A stretch of DNA of 64,000 bases from JACKFE01 sp050248735 (GTDB taxonomy: Bacteria > Nitrospirota > Nitrospiria > Nitrospirales > UBA8639), in NCBI GenBank assembly GCA_050248735.1, contig JBFWRU010000005.1, positions 186,001-250,000 of the forward strand, written 5' to 3'. The notes under the pieces are model-generated. The model was given only the letters and a program-made list of their open reading frames with translations. It made no database searches and was not told the origin of the DNA. Shown here one piece after another: positions 1-7,316 of this stretch. The position numbers and the translations under genes are program-made. Each line of letters opens with the position of its first letter. Position 1 is the stretch's first letter.

Positions 1-1059
1 GCGTATCCCAATCCCACGCTCAGCTTTCAAAGTGGGCGGGGGACGGTCAGGGATCCTTCTGTGGGAATTTCCATTACCGAACGATATATCACGCTGAGCC
101 AGCCCATAGAATGGCCAGGAAAACGAGCCGCACGCCAACAGGCTGCCCAAGCGGGAGTGGACAGCGCTCAGGCCTCAAAAGAAGAAGCGAAATTGAATTT
201 AATCGCCACCACCAAAAAGGCTTTCTATGATCTCTTGCTTGCCGAACATCACGCCGAGATGGCCATCCAGAATGTTCAGACCATGAAGGAAGTTCGGGAG
301 GCTGTCATCCGTCGCGTCGATTCCGGCGAAGCTCCCCCCTTTGAGGCTGTGAAAGTCAAGGTGGAAAGCATGAAAGTACAAAAAGAAGTGGCTCGCGCTA
401 AGGGTGTTGTCCAGGCACTCCAAGCCTCACTCAACAGCCTCACGGCTGGAGCATTGGGATCCGATTTTACGGTTCAAGGAACTTTTGCCTCCTGGCAAGG
501 TGATACCCACCTTCACTCGCTTTCTGAAGAAACATTAGCCGCACATCCCATGATGACCAAATGGCAACACCTGGTTGAGGAGGCCAAACAATCCCATCGT
601 CAGGAACAACAAGCCAGAATACCGAACATTACCCTGAATGGAAGCTATCAACGAGATGCCGGCCGGGAAGCCTATGTGGGTGGGATCTCCATTCCCTTTC
701 CAGTGTGGGATCAGCGACAAGGAGACATTGCGCGAGCCAAGGGGATTCTCCGTGAACGGGAAGCCGGACTTCTGCGAACAAAACACGAACTGCTGAAAGG
801 CATGACTCAGCAGATCCAACTGTTAAAGGCCGCGGCTGCCCAAATAGCCACTTATGAGAAAGGTCTCTTGAAACAAGCCGAGGAGGCCTTACGGATCGCA
901 CAGGTCAGCTTTAAATATGGAGAGGCCGGTTTATTGGATGTCCTCGATGCTCAACGTGTCTTACGGCAAACTCAATTAGATTACGCACAAGCCAAGTACG
1001 ACCTGTCTATTGGCCTTACGGAACTTGAGCGCTTCCAGGGCAGTGCGCTCTCCCCGTAA
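1..1059 (+). CDS. TolC-family outer membrane efflux protein, 5'-truncated
   Basis: The reading frame is open from base 1 (A-Y-P-N-P-T-L-S-F), so the gene begins left of the window; about 352 codons are visible. Long heptad-rich helices, the segment R-Y-I-T-L-S-Q-P-I-E-W-P-G-K near the visible start, and the C-terminal G-L-L-D-V-L-D-A-Q-R-V are typical of the outer membrane efflux protein family (CusC/CzcC/TolC). Such proteins form the trimeric outer-membrane duct of RND or ABC efflux systems. The partner pump and adaptor would lie upstream, outside the window, so the substrate (metal or drug) cannot be told. An internal GTG at 61 is not the true start. No terminator is obvious after the stop. 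Confidence 0.9.
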   Translation, partial: AYPNPTLSFQSGRGTVRDPSVGISITERYITLSQPIEWPGKRAARQQAAQAGVDSAQASKEEAKLNLIATTKKAFYDLLLAEHHAEMAIQNVQTMKEVREAVIRRVDSGEAPPFEAVKVKVESMKVQKEVARAKGVVQALQASLNSLTAGALGSDFTVQGTFASWQGDTHLHSLSEETLAAHPMMTKWQHLVEEAKQSHRQEQQARIPNITLNGSYQRDAGREAYVGGISIPFPVWDQRQGDIARAKGILREREAGLLRTKHELLKGMTQQIQLLKAAAAQIATYEKGLLKQAEEALRIAQVSFKYGEAGLLDVLDAQRVLRQTQLDYAQAKYDLSIGLTELERFQGSALSP

Positions 1060-1138
1060 TCCTAGGAACTTTAGTTATTTATGGACCTAACTTAGATAGA
1101 CTTCGATATAACTCGGAACTCTTAAATGGAAGAAAAAT

Positions 1139-1300
1139 ATGGTGAAAACAAAGAAAGGGTTTTCGAGATTTCCCCCAAATTGTCCGGCCTTTGACGAGTG
1201 GGCAAACCAACCTGATGACCGCTATCTTTTACCAAAAAGATGTGCTAGTGTTATTACACTTATAACCGTGGGCTTGGTTATAAGGAACTCAAATTACTAA
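1139..1300 (+). CDS. possible small protein, 53 aa, unknown
   Basis: ATG at 1139 follows a GGAAGA ribosome-site-like stretch by about five bases, and the frame is open for 53 codons to TAA at 1298-1300. The peptide has a basic N-terminus (M-V-K-T-K-K-G-F), a Pro/Asp-rich middle and a hydrophobic C-terminal segment (A-S-V-I-T-L-I-T-V-G-L-V-I) that could insert in a membrane. An 8-bp inverted repeat (1260-1267 with 1276-1283) lies inside its 3' part. I recognise no family. It may instead be part of the long leader of the RRM gene downstream. Confidence 0.3.
   Translation: MVKTKKGFSRFPPNCPAFDEWANQPDDRYLLPKRCASVITLITVGLVIRNSNY
1260..1283. repeat. inverted repeat upstream of the RRM gene
   Basis: TTATAACC and GGTTATAA are perfect 8-base arms separated by 8 bases, about 160 bases before the RRM start codon. 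A second, smaller hairpin (CCGAG/CTCGG, 1325-1340) follows. They could be an operator or structured elements of the mRNA leader, but no regulator is visible nearby. Confidence 0.4.
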
Positions 1301-1445
1301 GCCCTCATTAAGGTGTTGTTTTGCCCGAGAATTTCCTCGGAAGTCTGACCTCAGTCGCCTCAGTTTTAGCGTCCAGGCCTGCTCCTTCCCAAAGATTGCA
1401 TCTTCTCGAGCCTAAGACACATCAACTATTCAAAGGAGGAACCCC

Positions 1446-1784
1446 ATGGGTTCAAAATTGTATGTCGGCGGTCTACCTTATTCCGCCACGCAGGCAGAAT
1501 TAACCGATTTATTTTCCGCACACGGCACCGTGCAATCGGCTAACGTCATTAGCGACAAATTTACTGGGCAGTCCCGAGGTTTCGGCTTTGTGGAAATGTC
1601 TTCCTCAGAGGAAGCTCAAGCCGCAATCAATGCCTTGAACTCAACCGAGTTTGGCGGTCGCACCCTGACCGTCAACGAAGCGAAACCACAAGCTCCTCGC
1701 ACCGGTGGCGGCGGAGGTGGTCGTGGTGGATTTGGCGGAGGCGGTGGAGGTGGTTTTGGCGATAAACGCCGTAGCCGTTTCTAA
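1446..1784 (+). CDS. RRM-domain glycine-rich RNA-binding protein
   Basis: This 112-residue protein has one RNA recognition motif: RNP2 K-L-Y-V-G-G-L at residues 4-10 and RNP1 R-G-F-G-F-V-E-M at 44-51. A Gly-rich tail (about 87-104) and a basic end (D-K-R-R-S-R-F) follow. The architecture matches cyanobacterial Rbp and plant glycine-rich RNA-binding proteins, which bind single-stranded RNA and are often induced by cold; that role here is inference. The start is firm: AAAGGAGG lies seven bases upstream of the ATG. The gene stands alone with an unusually long upstream leader and its own terminator. Confidence 0.93.
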   Translation: MGSKLYVGGLPYSATQAELTDLFSAHGTVQSANVISDKFTGQSRGFGFVEMSSSEEAQAAINALNSTEFGGRTLTVNEAKPQAPRTGGGGGGRGGFGGGGGGGFGDKRRSRF

Positions 1785-1807
1785 CGACTAAGGACAACCA
1801 TACAAGA

Positions 1808-1842
1808 CCGGAGAGATCCAATGGATCTCTCCGGTTTTCTTT
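1808..1842 (+). terminator. Rho-independent terminator of the RRM gene
   Basis: A perfect 12-bp stem (CCGGAGAGATCC at 1808-1819 with GGATCTCTCCGG at 1823-1834) closes a three-base loop and is followed by a T-rich tract, 23 bases after the RRM stop. Confidence 0.93.
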
Positions 1843-1844
1843 TC

Positions 1845-2493
1845 TCCCGCTCTTTCTCACGACGCCACAAACAAGGTCAGTCCCTTCACCTACCCATTCC
1901 AGTTCAAAATAATAGACACTTCAATAGTCTGAATTTTACCTCATTGTGAAGAATTCTAGGCTCACTCCGTCAACTCGAAAGAGTTTCTTTCAAGCCAGGC
2001 TAGAAAGAAAAATATACTCAATGGCCGTTGCTTGAGCTTTGAAGCCCCGGCATCCAAACCTATCTTATAAAATCATTAAGCTTTTCTCGTCACAAAGAAA
2101 AATTAGACCAATGCCCCTACCAGGCTTTTCTTGCATAATATCTGATATCCACCACAGACTCTTTCGGAAGATTTTGACGGACCAAAGCCTCCTACGTCTC
2201 TTAGCAATCATTAACTTAGATTATTGGGAGTGTACCGGAGCTGCAAACATTTCTGTGCGAAATGACCAGAGCTCCAACAGTACCTGAAAGACAGGTAGGC
2301 TTTCAATTGAGCAAGAACGTTCAAGGCGGACTTTTGAAAATTGCATGGGGAATTGTATCACCACAGCCTCGTCAATTTTGAAAGCTTCCAAATGCAATAA
2401 AAGGAAACGGTCGGAGGTTCAATTCACAAAATGCAAAATGGCGAATGAATGCGGAAAACTGGGACATTGAATTTTTGGCTTCAGGTAGATTTA
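1845..2493. other. gene-poor AT-rich stretch
   Basis: No convincing gene was found on either strand. A minus-strand frame from about 2397 to 2047 is open except for one TAA (2223-2221) and would give peptides of 58 and 49 residues, but neither has a ribosome site or a recognisable motif. An 82-codon plus-strand ORF at 2039-2287 has no coding character. The stretch may be an old, decayed gene region. Confidence 0.5.
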
Positions 2494-2540
2494 CCAAAAA
2501 AAGATCTCTCCTCCAATTTGAAAGAGAGATCTTTTCTTAA
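2494..2540 (-). terminator. terminator of the lasso precursor gene (bidirectional shape)
   Basis: A stem of 10-12 bp pairs AAGATCTCTC (2501-2510) with GAGAGATCTT (2524-2533) over a 13-base loop. Read on the minus strand it is followed by a run of seven T (2500-2494). It begins about 25 bases after the precursor stop, so transcription of that small gene probably ends here. A shorter T-run on the other side could serve the plus strand. Confidence 0.85.
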
Positions 2541-2559
2541 TCTAGCAAAACTTTTCGAA

Positions 2560-2703
2560 TCATTGAGTCCATCGATACCAAAGATTGATATTTTGATTCC
2601 CACCTTCATTGCATGCGTAAGATCCTCGTGCAGTCAAATCCCTTAAAGATTCATGTTTAACAAGGGCCGGTGCTGTGTAACTTTCCTTCGTAACCTTTTC
2701 CAT
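2560..2703 (-). CDS. putative lasso peptide precursor (A)
   Basis: This 47-residue ORF starts at ATG (2703), with AGAGGT seven bases upstream, and ends at TGA (2560-2562). The N-terminal half fits the lasso leader pattern Y-x2-P-x-L-x3-G-x-F/L-x3-T in spacing: Y9, P12, L14, E18 in place of Gly, L20 and T24. If T24 is the usual penultimate leader residue, the core is R26-Q47 with E33 at core position 8. If the core starts at G27, E33 is at position 7. Both fit a macrolactam ring closed on Glu33. The tail is Asn-rich, then aromatic (W42, Y43, W45), with one Cys (C31). A strong terminator follows. A B2 peptidase and McjD-type exporter lie upstream on the same strand. The call rests on motif and context; production of the peptide is inference. 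Confidence 0.8.
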   Translation of the reverse strand: MEKVTKESYTAPALVKHESLRDLTARGSYACNEGGNQNINLWYRWTQ

Positions 2704-2817
2704 AATTGTGACCTCTGTTTTTTAAGATAAAAGATTGAAATTTAGCAATAAAGTAATTCCTCTATGGGGAAAGGAACAATTCCCCCTATTAACTATGCCC
2801 TTGGAAGCAGGTAAAAC

Positions 2818-2904
2818 TTAAATAAAATTACTTGCATGCTTCATGAAGCATATTCCTCCTAAGAACTTCTTTAGTACAGTCAGAATTTCACAAAGTTTTT
2901 TCAT
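2818..2904 (-). CDS. possible 28-aa peptide ORF
   Basis: ATG at 2904 overlaps the TGA of a preceding 54-codon frame by four bases (ATGA), an arrangement typical of translational coupling, and AGGCAGG lies just upstream. The peptide starts M-K-K-L-C-E-I-L-T-V-L-K-K-F-L and is amphipathic. It has no Y-P-L leader pattern, so it is not an obvious second lasso precursor. It may be chance. Confidence 0.2.
   Translation of the reverse strand: MKKLCEILTVLKKFLGGICFMKHASNFI
2836..2851. promoter_or_regulatory. 16-bp perfect palindrome upstream of lasso precursor
   Basis: ATGCTTCATGAAGCAT reads the same on both strands. It lies about 135 bases upstream of the precursor ATG. It could be a dimeric regulator operator, but it also overlaps the possible 28-aa ORF, and no regulator gene is adjacent. 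Confidence 0.3.
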
Positions 2905-3289
2905 ACCTGCCTGGATCGATCTGGTTGAAACCCGTCAAAACCAAAAGACATCACAACCTGGAGAATAGCCCGCTCCCAGTCAAGAGTCTGTACGGGGTTA
3001 GTTCTGATTATTAAAATATCGCCGGAAATGGAAAAATGGACATTGCTGAAGATAGAAACAGCCACCTGGAATGTCTACAGGGAAATCTATACCCGATTGG
3101 AAGGAACACGTGGAAGGTCAATAACTTTCCAAGAAGATTACTCGCTCTTTTCGCCCAGCATTCTGACCATGAAGGCTTTCTGATCCTCAACCAGGCACTT
3201 AGAAATATGGCATACCAACGAGTATTCCGGCCTTTCCTCATCATTAGCATCAATGGGATTAAGTAAATTGATGGATGATCCTGCAAGGG

Positions 3290-5098
3290 TTATTTGTAAT
3301 ATTGAGCTTGAATCCCATATAGCTTGGCGTATTCGCCTTGTTTTTTTACTAAATCATCGTGCGTGCCCGACTCCACGATCCTTCCTCGTTCTAACACATA
3401 AATTCGGTCAACCATTTTTACAGTCGATAGACGATGGCTAATTAAGATGGCCATGCGATCACGTGCCAGCTCAAGAAATCGTTCAAATAATTCCGCTTCG
3501 GCTTTTGCATCCATGGCACTCGTCGGTTCATCAAGAACCAGGATATCGGCATTTCGAAAAAATGCCCTGGCAATGGCGACTTTTTGCCATTCCCCGATGC
3601 TTAACTCCTGCCCTCCATCAAACCATTTACCCAACACGGTCTGGTACCCTTGAGGAAGCCGCGACAGCCGGTCGTCAATGCCGGCCTGCTTGGCGGCTTC
3701 CAGAACCTTTAAGGGATCTGGAGTCTCCTCATTTCCCAGTGCGATATTTTCAGTCACCGTTAAGTTATATCGTGCGAAATCTTGAAAGATGACACTAATA
3801 TTTTTTCGATAATCACACGTCGAAAACTGTCTGATATCTATTCCATCAAGTGAAATATGTCCGCTGGTTGGATCATACAAACGACAGAGTAATTTCACGA
3901 GAGTCGTTTTTCCTGCACCATTTTCCCCGACAAAGGCAATGTGCTCCCCGGGTTGAATCCGGAAATTTAAGTCGTCCAGTGTGCCTTGATCTTGGTCACC
4001 ATACGTAAATGAGACATGGTTAAACCCTATGCCCGTTTTGATGGGAGAAGGGACGACCAGAGGATGAGAGGGTTCAGTGATTTTTGGCCGAATGTTCAAG
4101 AATTCTTCTAAATTGTTTAAAAACAAACTACTTTCATACAGAGAGGAAAGACTCCCCCCCAACCCCTGAAGATATCCGGCTCCCCGTTGTATGGCCTGAA
4201 AATACATGACCAAATCACCCAGACTCAGCATGCCCTGGAGAGTCCGATTGGCCAAAAAATAATACACCCCAAACACTCCGACAATGCCAATCGTTTGAGC
4301 TGACACCAGGCTGATAGCACGCCATTTTTCTATACTTAAGCGTTCCCCACGAAGAAGTCCCCGTAAATTTTGAAACATATCGCAGAATTGAGGCCCGACA
4401 TTGAAAATTCTCACCTCTTTGGCATGGATGTCCCGGGTGAGGAGCCAATTTAAATACCAGACTTTGCGTTCAACCGGCGTGCGTTGGCGTTGCCAGGTAT
4501 ACACAATGTTTGAATATTTTAATCGAACGAGAAAATCCGGCAGGGCAGTCAAAACCAGAACCGGGACCACGGCCCAGTGAAACCACCATAAAAGCCCCAC
4601 CATGGCCACCAGCGATACTCCATTTTGACCGATTTGGAGCAGGGAATTGAGAATGGCCATGGGTTGATAGGGAGCTTCCTCTTGGGCTCGGTGCATCGTA
4701 TCGTAATAATCAGAATTCTCGTAATACTCCAAATCCACTTCGATAGATTTAGCATGCAACAGCTTATGCATATGATCCGTGACTATTTGACTTTGGATGC
4801 GTAGAACAAGGGAAGACAGAGTTCCGCAGGCATTATTCACGAAGGCCACACCACCCATAGCCAGGATAAGGTAAAACAGCCCGTCCAATGAAAAAGAGGA
4901 ATCGGATTGGCCAACCCCCATGGAAATGGTATCCACCAGAAGCTTAATAAGATAAAGAGTCAACAGGGGCAAAAGGCCCTGCAAAGCTACTAGGCCAATA
5001 TTTGTCAAAGTCCACTGATGACTGCTTTCCCATACAAAGGAGAGTGCCTGGCTGAAGTTGTGTAGTGAGGCCCTAAGCCGATTAATGAGTGCTTTCAT
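3290..5098 (-). CDS. ABC transporter, fused permease-ATPase, lasso-type exporter (D)
   Basis: This 602-residue protein has an N-terminal six-helix ABC exporter domain and a C-terminal nucleotide-binding domain. Walker A is G-E-N-G-A-G-K-T-T-L at about 391, the signature L-S-I-G-E-W-Q-K at about 499, Walker B I-L-V-L-D-E-P at about 519, and the switch His is in L-I-S-H-R. There is no N-terminal C39 peptidase domain, so leader cleavage must come from another protein, as in lasso systems where an McjD-like pump exports the mature peptide. It lies 130 bases downstream of the B2-like gene and upstream of the precursor on the same strand. The family is certain; peptide export is inferred from context. 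Confidence 0.88.
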   Translation of the reverse strand: MKALINRLRASLHNFSQALSFVWESSHQWTLTNIGLVALQGLLPLLTLYLIKLLVDTISMGVGQSDSSFSLDGLFYLILAMGGVAFVNNACGTLSSLVLRIQSQIVTDHMHKLLHAKSIEVDLEYYENSDYYDTMHRAQEEAPYQPMAILNSLLQIGQNGVSLVAMVGLLWWFHWAVVPVLVLTALPDFLVRLKYSNIVYTWQRQRTPVERKVWYLNWLLTRDIHAKEVRIFNVGPQFCDMFQNLRGLLRGERLSIEKWRAISLVSAQTIGIVGVFGVYYFLANRTLQGMLSLGDLVMYFQAIQRGAGYLQGLGGSLSSLYESSLFLNNLEEFLNIRPKITEPSHPLVVPSPIKTGIGFNHVSFTYGDQDQGTLDDLNFRIQPGEHIAFVGENGAGKTTLVKLLCRLYDPTSGHISLDGIDIRQFSTCDYRKNISVIFQDFARYNLTVTENIALGNEETPDPLKVLEAAKQAGIDDRLSRLPQGYQTVLGKWFDGGQELSIGEWQKVAIARAFFRNADILVLDEPTSAMDAKAEAELFERFLELARDRMAILISHRLSTVKMVDRIYVLERGRIVESGTHDDLVKKQGEYAKLYGIQAQYYK

Positions 5099-5228
5099 CC
5101 TGCCGATTTTTTCTGCGTTTAATTCTAACGGAATTTCTTGTAAGCAATTAGCAGAAGTACAAATATTAATCTGGACTTAGAGATGGGATTCGTCTCAGAA
5201 GTCTACTCTCATACCCTGGCAATTTCAC

Positions 5229-5630
5229 CTAATCATTCGGATAGGAAAATGTTTCTACCATCCCCACGGTTTCCCGTGAGGGCTCCCAAAACGGTTTTCC
5301 CTTTACGGTCAGCCAGGCATGTCCATCCAAGCCTGTTTCGGTTTTCCGCACTCCACAATGAAATTTCACTCGATATCCGTATCGGGGTGCCAAGACGTAC
5401 AATATTAAGGAACGTGGCAGACAATTTCCTTTTTCATTATAGGGAAAGGCCTTCAAAATTCGATCGGTATAATAGACCACCCGCTGAAACTCCAGGAGAT
5501 TTTCTGAATCCGGGCATTGAGAAGAGTGCAGAAAATGAAGGAGCTTGGGAAGTTGGAGCCACCGTAATCCAAGTCGAATAAGAATCATTAACGTGGTAAT
5601 TTTCAAGGCCAGCAGAGGTTTCTTAATCAA
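5229..5630 (-). CDS. lasso peptide B2-type transglutaminase-like leader peptidase
   Basis: The 133-residue protein matches the B2 / Transglut_core3 family: G-N-C-L-P-R-S-L with the likely nucleophile C70, then G-L-D-G-H-A-W-L with the likely catalytic H104, then a V-K-G-K-P-F-W-E-P strand. B2 enzymes cut the leader from the precursor so the cyclase can close the ring. The N-terminus is hydrophobic. The start is uncertain: TTG at 5630 is just inside an upstream in-frame TAG, and an ATG 14 codons further in is possible. The usual partner B1 is neither fused to it nor seen next to it. It is first in the B2-exporter order and probably co-transcribed with the exporter. Confidence 0.85.
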   Translation of the reverse strand: MIKKPLLALKITTLMILIRLGLRWLQLPKLLHFLHSSQCPDSENLLEFQRVVYYTDRILKAFPYNEKGNCLPRSLILYVLAPRYGYRVKFHCGVRKTETGLDGHAWLTVKGKPFWEPSRETVGMVETFSYPND

Positions 5631-6042
5631 TGGGAGTCCCTATAAGGAGGCAATTGAAAAAACTGCTCTCTGTCCTTGTCAAAATGCTTATTCTTGAGGT
5701 TATTCAACCTGAAGTTTGAGGCATTTCTATGTGCCTTTGACCGGAAAGACCTGTCACGACTTATTAAATGAAGAGAGGAACCTCATCCCTCTTGAAATAG
5801 TATTCTGTAACAACAGGCAAGGGAGAGAGTAAGGTAATGGGAATGACATCTGATTGGAAGCCGGAACGAATCACCTTAAAAAACATTGAAATTTTCAAAT
5901 GAAATTAGCGCTCTCCTCCCTCTCGGATATATGTTAAATCATTATTTCCCATAGGTATAGGTATTGATCAAAAACCAACGATCTCTAATAGCAATGGCGT
6001 GATGAGTTAGACCACAAAAGCTCAGGCGGATGAAATCTCAGA
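5631..6042. other. intergenic region upstream of the B2-like gene
   Basis: About 410 bases hold no recognised gene. A minus-strand frame could give a 40-44 residue peptide (about 5892-5765) without leader or RRE motifs. A plus-strand AAGGAGG (5644-5650) precedes a 21-codon TTG ORF, but the spacing is only three bases. A minus-strand TTGACA (5682-5677), 18-base spacer and TTCAAT (5658-5653) form a plausible promoter for the B2-exporter unit. Confidence 0.45.
5653..5682 (-). promoter_or_regulatory. possible sigma-70 promoter of the B2-exporter operon
   Basis: A perfect -35 TTGACA and -10 TTCAAT are separated by 18 bases. Transcription would begin about 15 bases upstream of the TTG start at 5630, giving a very short leader, or a normal one if the internal ATG is used. 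Confidence 0.35.
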
Positions 6043-7302
6043 TTACTGGATTTTTTCTGTAGGACTTTTCTGAAGGACCGCGGGTTGAGGAGAGTGCACA
6101 ATCGGCAAGTCCAACATACAATCCAGAATCAATTCAGCCAGTTGCCGCTTGGGTTGGCGGGGAATAAAACGTGGAGGGGTATTGGGGGTCAGGACATGAA
6201 CCTCATTAGTGTTATTGCCGAAGGCCGATTGAGCGCCTCCGATCTGATTGACCACCAGCATATCCAGATGTTTTTGGGTTAATTTGGCTTGGCCGTGTTC
6301 AAGAAGGTGATCGGTTTCTGCCGCAAAACCAATCATCCGTTGATGGGTGCGTTGTGCGGATAAGGCCAAAAGAATATCCGGCGTCCTCTCCAATTGAAGC
6401 GCTTCTCCATCCCATGTCTCTTTTTTTAATTTCTGAGACAGAGTGTATTTAGGACGAAAATCTCCCACCGCCGCCGTCATGATCAAGGTGGTGGCCCATG
6501 GGAAACGTGCCGTCAAGGCATGGAGCATGTCTTCAGCCGTTTGAACCGAAATCAGGGAAACCCCACGTGGAGCTTTCAATTGAGTGGGGCCTGAAACCAA
6601 TATCACTTCCGCACCCCTGGCCGCTGCGGCCTCAGCCAATGCATACCCCATTTTTCCCGATGACCCATTGCTCAAAAACCTGATCGGATCAAGAGGCTCC
6701 TGCGTCGGCCCGGCTGAAACGAGAAGCCGTTCATGTTTTAAATCCTGTCGTTTCGCCAGGACTTTACAGACTTTTTCAAAAATGGCCGACTCTTCTGGCA
6801 ACCGGCCTCTCCCCCATTGCCCGGAAGCTAATGCTCCGGTCTCTGGCTCAACAATCATCACCCCTCGATCCTTCAAAGCCCTCACGTGCCCCTGAACAGT
6901 TGGATGTTCCCACATTTCACCATCCATGGCGGGACAAATGATGAGTGGACATTGAATCGTGAGGGCCAACGTTCCTACAAGATTGTCAGCTAAACCAAGG
7001 GCCAGTTTGGCCAAAGTATTGGCAGTACAAGGGGCCACCAGCAACAGATCGGCCTGCTCGGCTAATGACAAATGCTTCATGTCCTGATGGCCCTCAAACA
7101 GATCCTGTGCCACAGGACGGCCTGAAAGTACTTCAAAGGTCAGCGGGGTGATAAACCGGGTGGCCGACTCCGTCAGAACGACATGCACCTCGGCTCCAGC
7201 CTGAACCAGTATCCGTAACAGCCCTACAGCCTTATACGCTGCAATACTCCCCGTGACCCCCAGAACAATACGTTTTCCGATCAAGGAAATAGACATGACC
7301 AC
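6043..7302 (-). CDS. coaBC: bifunctional CoaBC (phosphopantothenoylcysteine synthetase/decarboxylase)
   Basis: This 419-residue protein performs two steps of coenzyme A synthesis: CoaB ligates cysteine to 4'-phosphopantothenate, and CoaC decarboxylates the product with FMN. The CoaC half starts with V-T-G-S-I-A-A-Y-K. Its active-site motif reads P-A-M-D-G-E-M-W, with Asp where the E. coli protein has Asn. The CoaB half starts near 195 with S-A-G-P-T-Q-E-P-L-D and contains S-N-G-S-S-G-K-M-G. The start may be GTG at 7302 or ATG at 7296. It follows rpoZ by 14 bases in the gmk-rpoZ-coaBC order common in bacteria. Confidence 0.95.
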   Translation of the reverse strand: MVMSISLIGKRIVLGVTGSIAAYKAVGLLRILVQAGAEVHVVLTESATRFITPLTFEVLSGRPVAQDLFEGHQDMKHLSLAEQADLLLVAPCTANTLAKLALGLADNLVGTLALTIQCPLIICPAMDGEMWEHPTVQGHVRALKDRGVMIVEPETGALASGQWGRGRLPEESAIFEKVCKVLAKRQDLKHERLLVSAGPTQEPLDPIRFLSNGSSGKMGYALAEAAAARGAEVILVSGPTQLKAPRGVSLISVQTAEDMLHALTARFPWATTLIMTAAVGDFRPKYTLSQKLKKETWDGEALQLERTPDILLALSAQRTHQRMIGFAAETDHLLEHGQAKLTQKHLDMLVVNQIGGAQSAFGNNTNEVHVLTPNTPPRFIPRQPKRQLAELILDCMLDLPIVHSPQPAVLQKSPTEKIQ

Positions 7303-7316
7303 GTGCCCGCTCGACC

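Larger units (their letters stand above)
2704..3289. other. region between exporter and lasso precursor
   Basis: No standard-length gene is visible. On the minus strand one frame runs from inside the exporter's end to 2901 with in-frame stops at 3140-3138, 3089-3087 and 3077-3075. Its last open part (GTG at 3065) would encode 54 residues and overlaps by ATGA a 28-codon ORF at 2904-2818. I do not recognise a PqqD-like RRE (B1) domain in these frames. The 140 bases before the precursor start contain a loose promoter-like pair, TTGTTC and TACTTT. Confidence 0.45.

Noticed and set aside
2221..2397. 58-codon minus-strand ORF
   Set aside because: TTG start with no ribosome site and no motif; kept only as part of the gene-poor stretch description.
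3036..3266. 76-codon plus-strand ORF in the exporter-precursor gap
   Set aside because: No recognisable motif, weak ribosome site, and it is antisense to the open minus-strand frame described.
5183..5581. 132-codon plus-strand ORF
   Set aside because: It is the antisense shadow of the B2-like gene, whose motifs are clear on the minus strand.
5654..5719. 21-codon plus-strand ORF after AAGGAGG
   Set aside because: Spacing of three bases is too short for initiation, the start is TTG, and it overlaps the likely promoter of the opposite strand.
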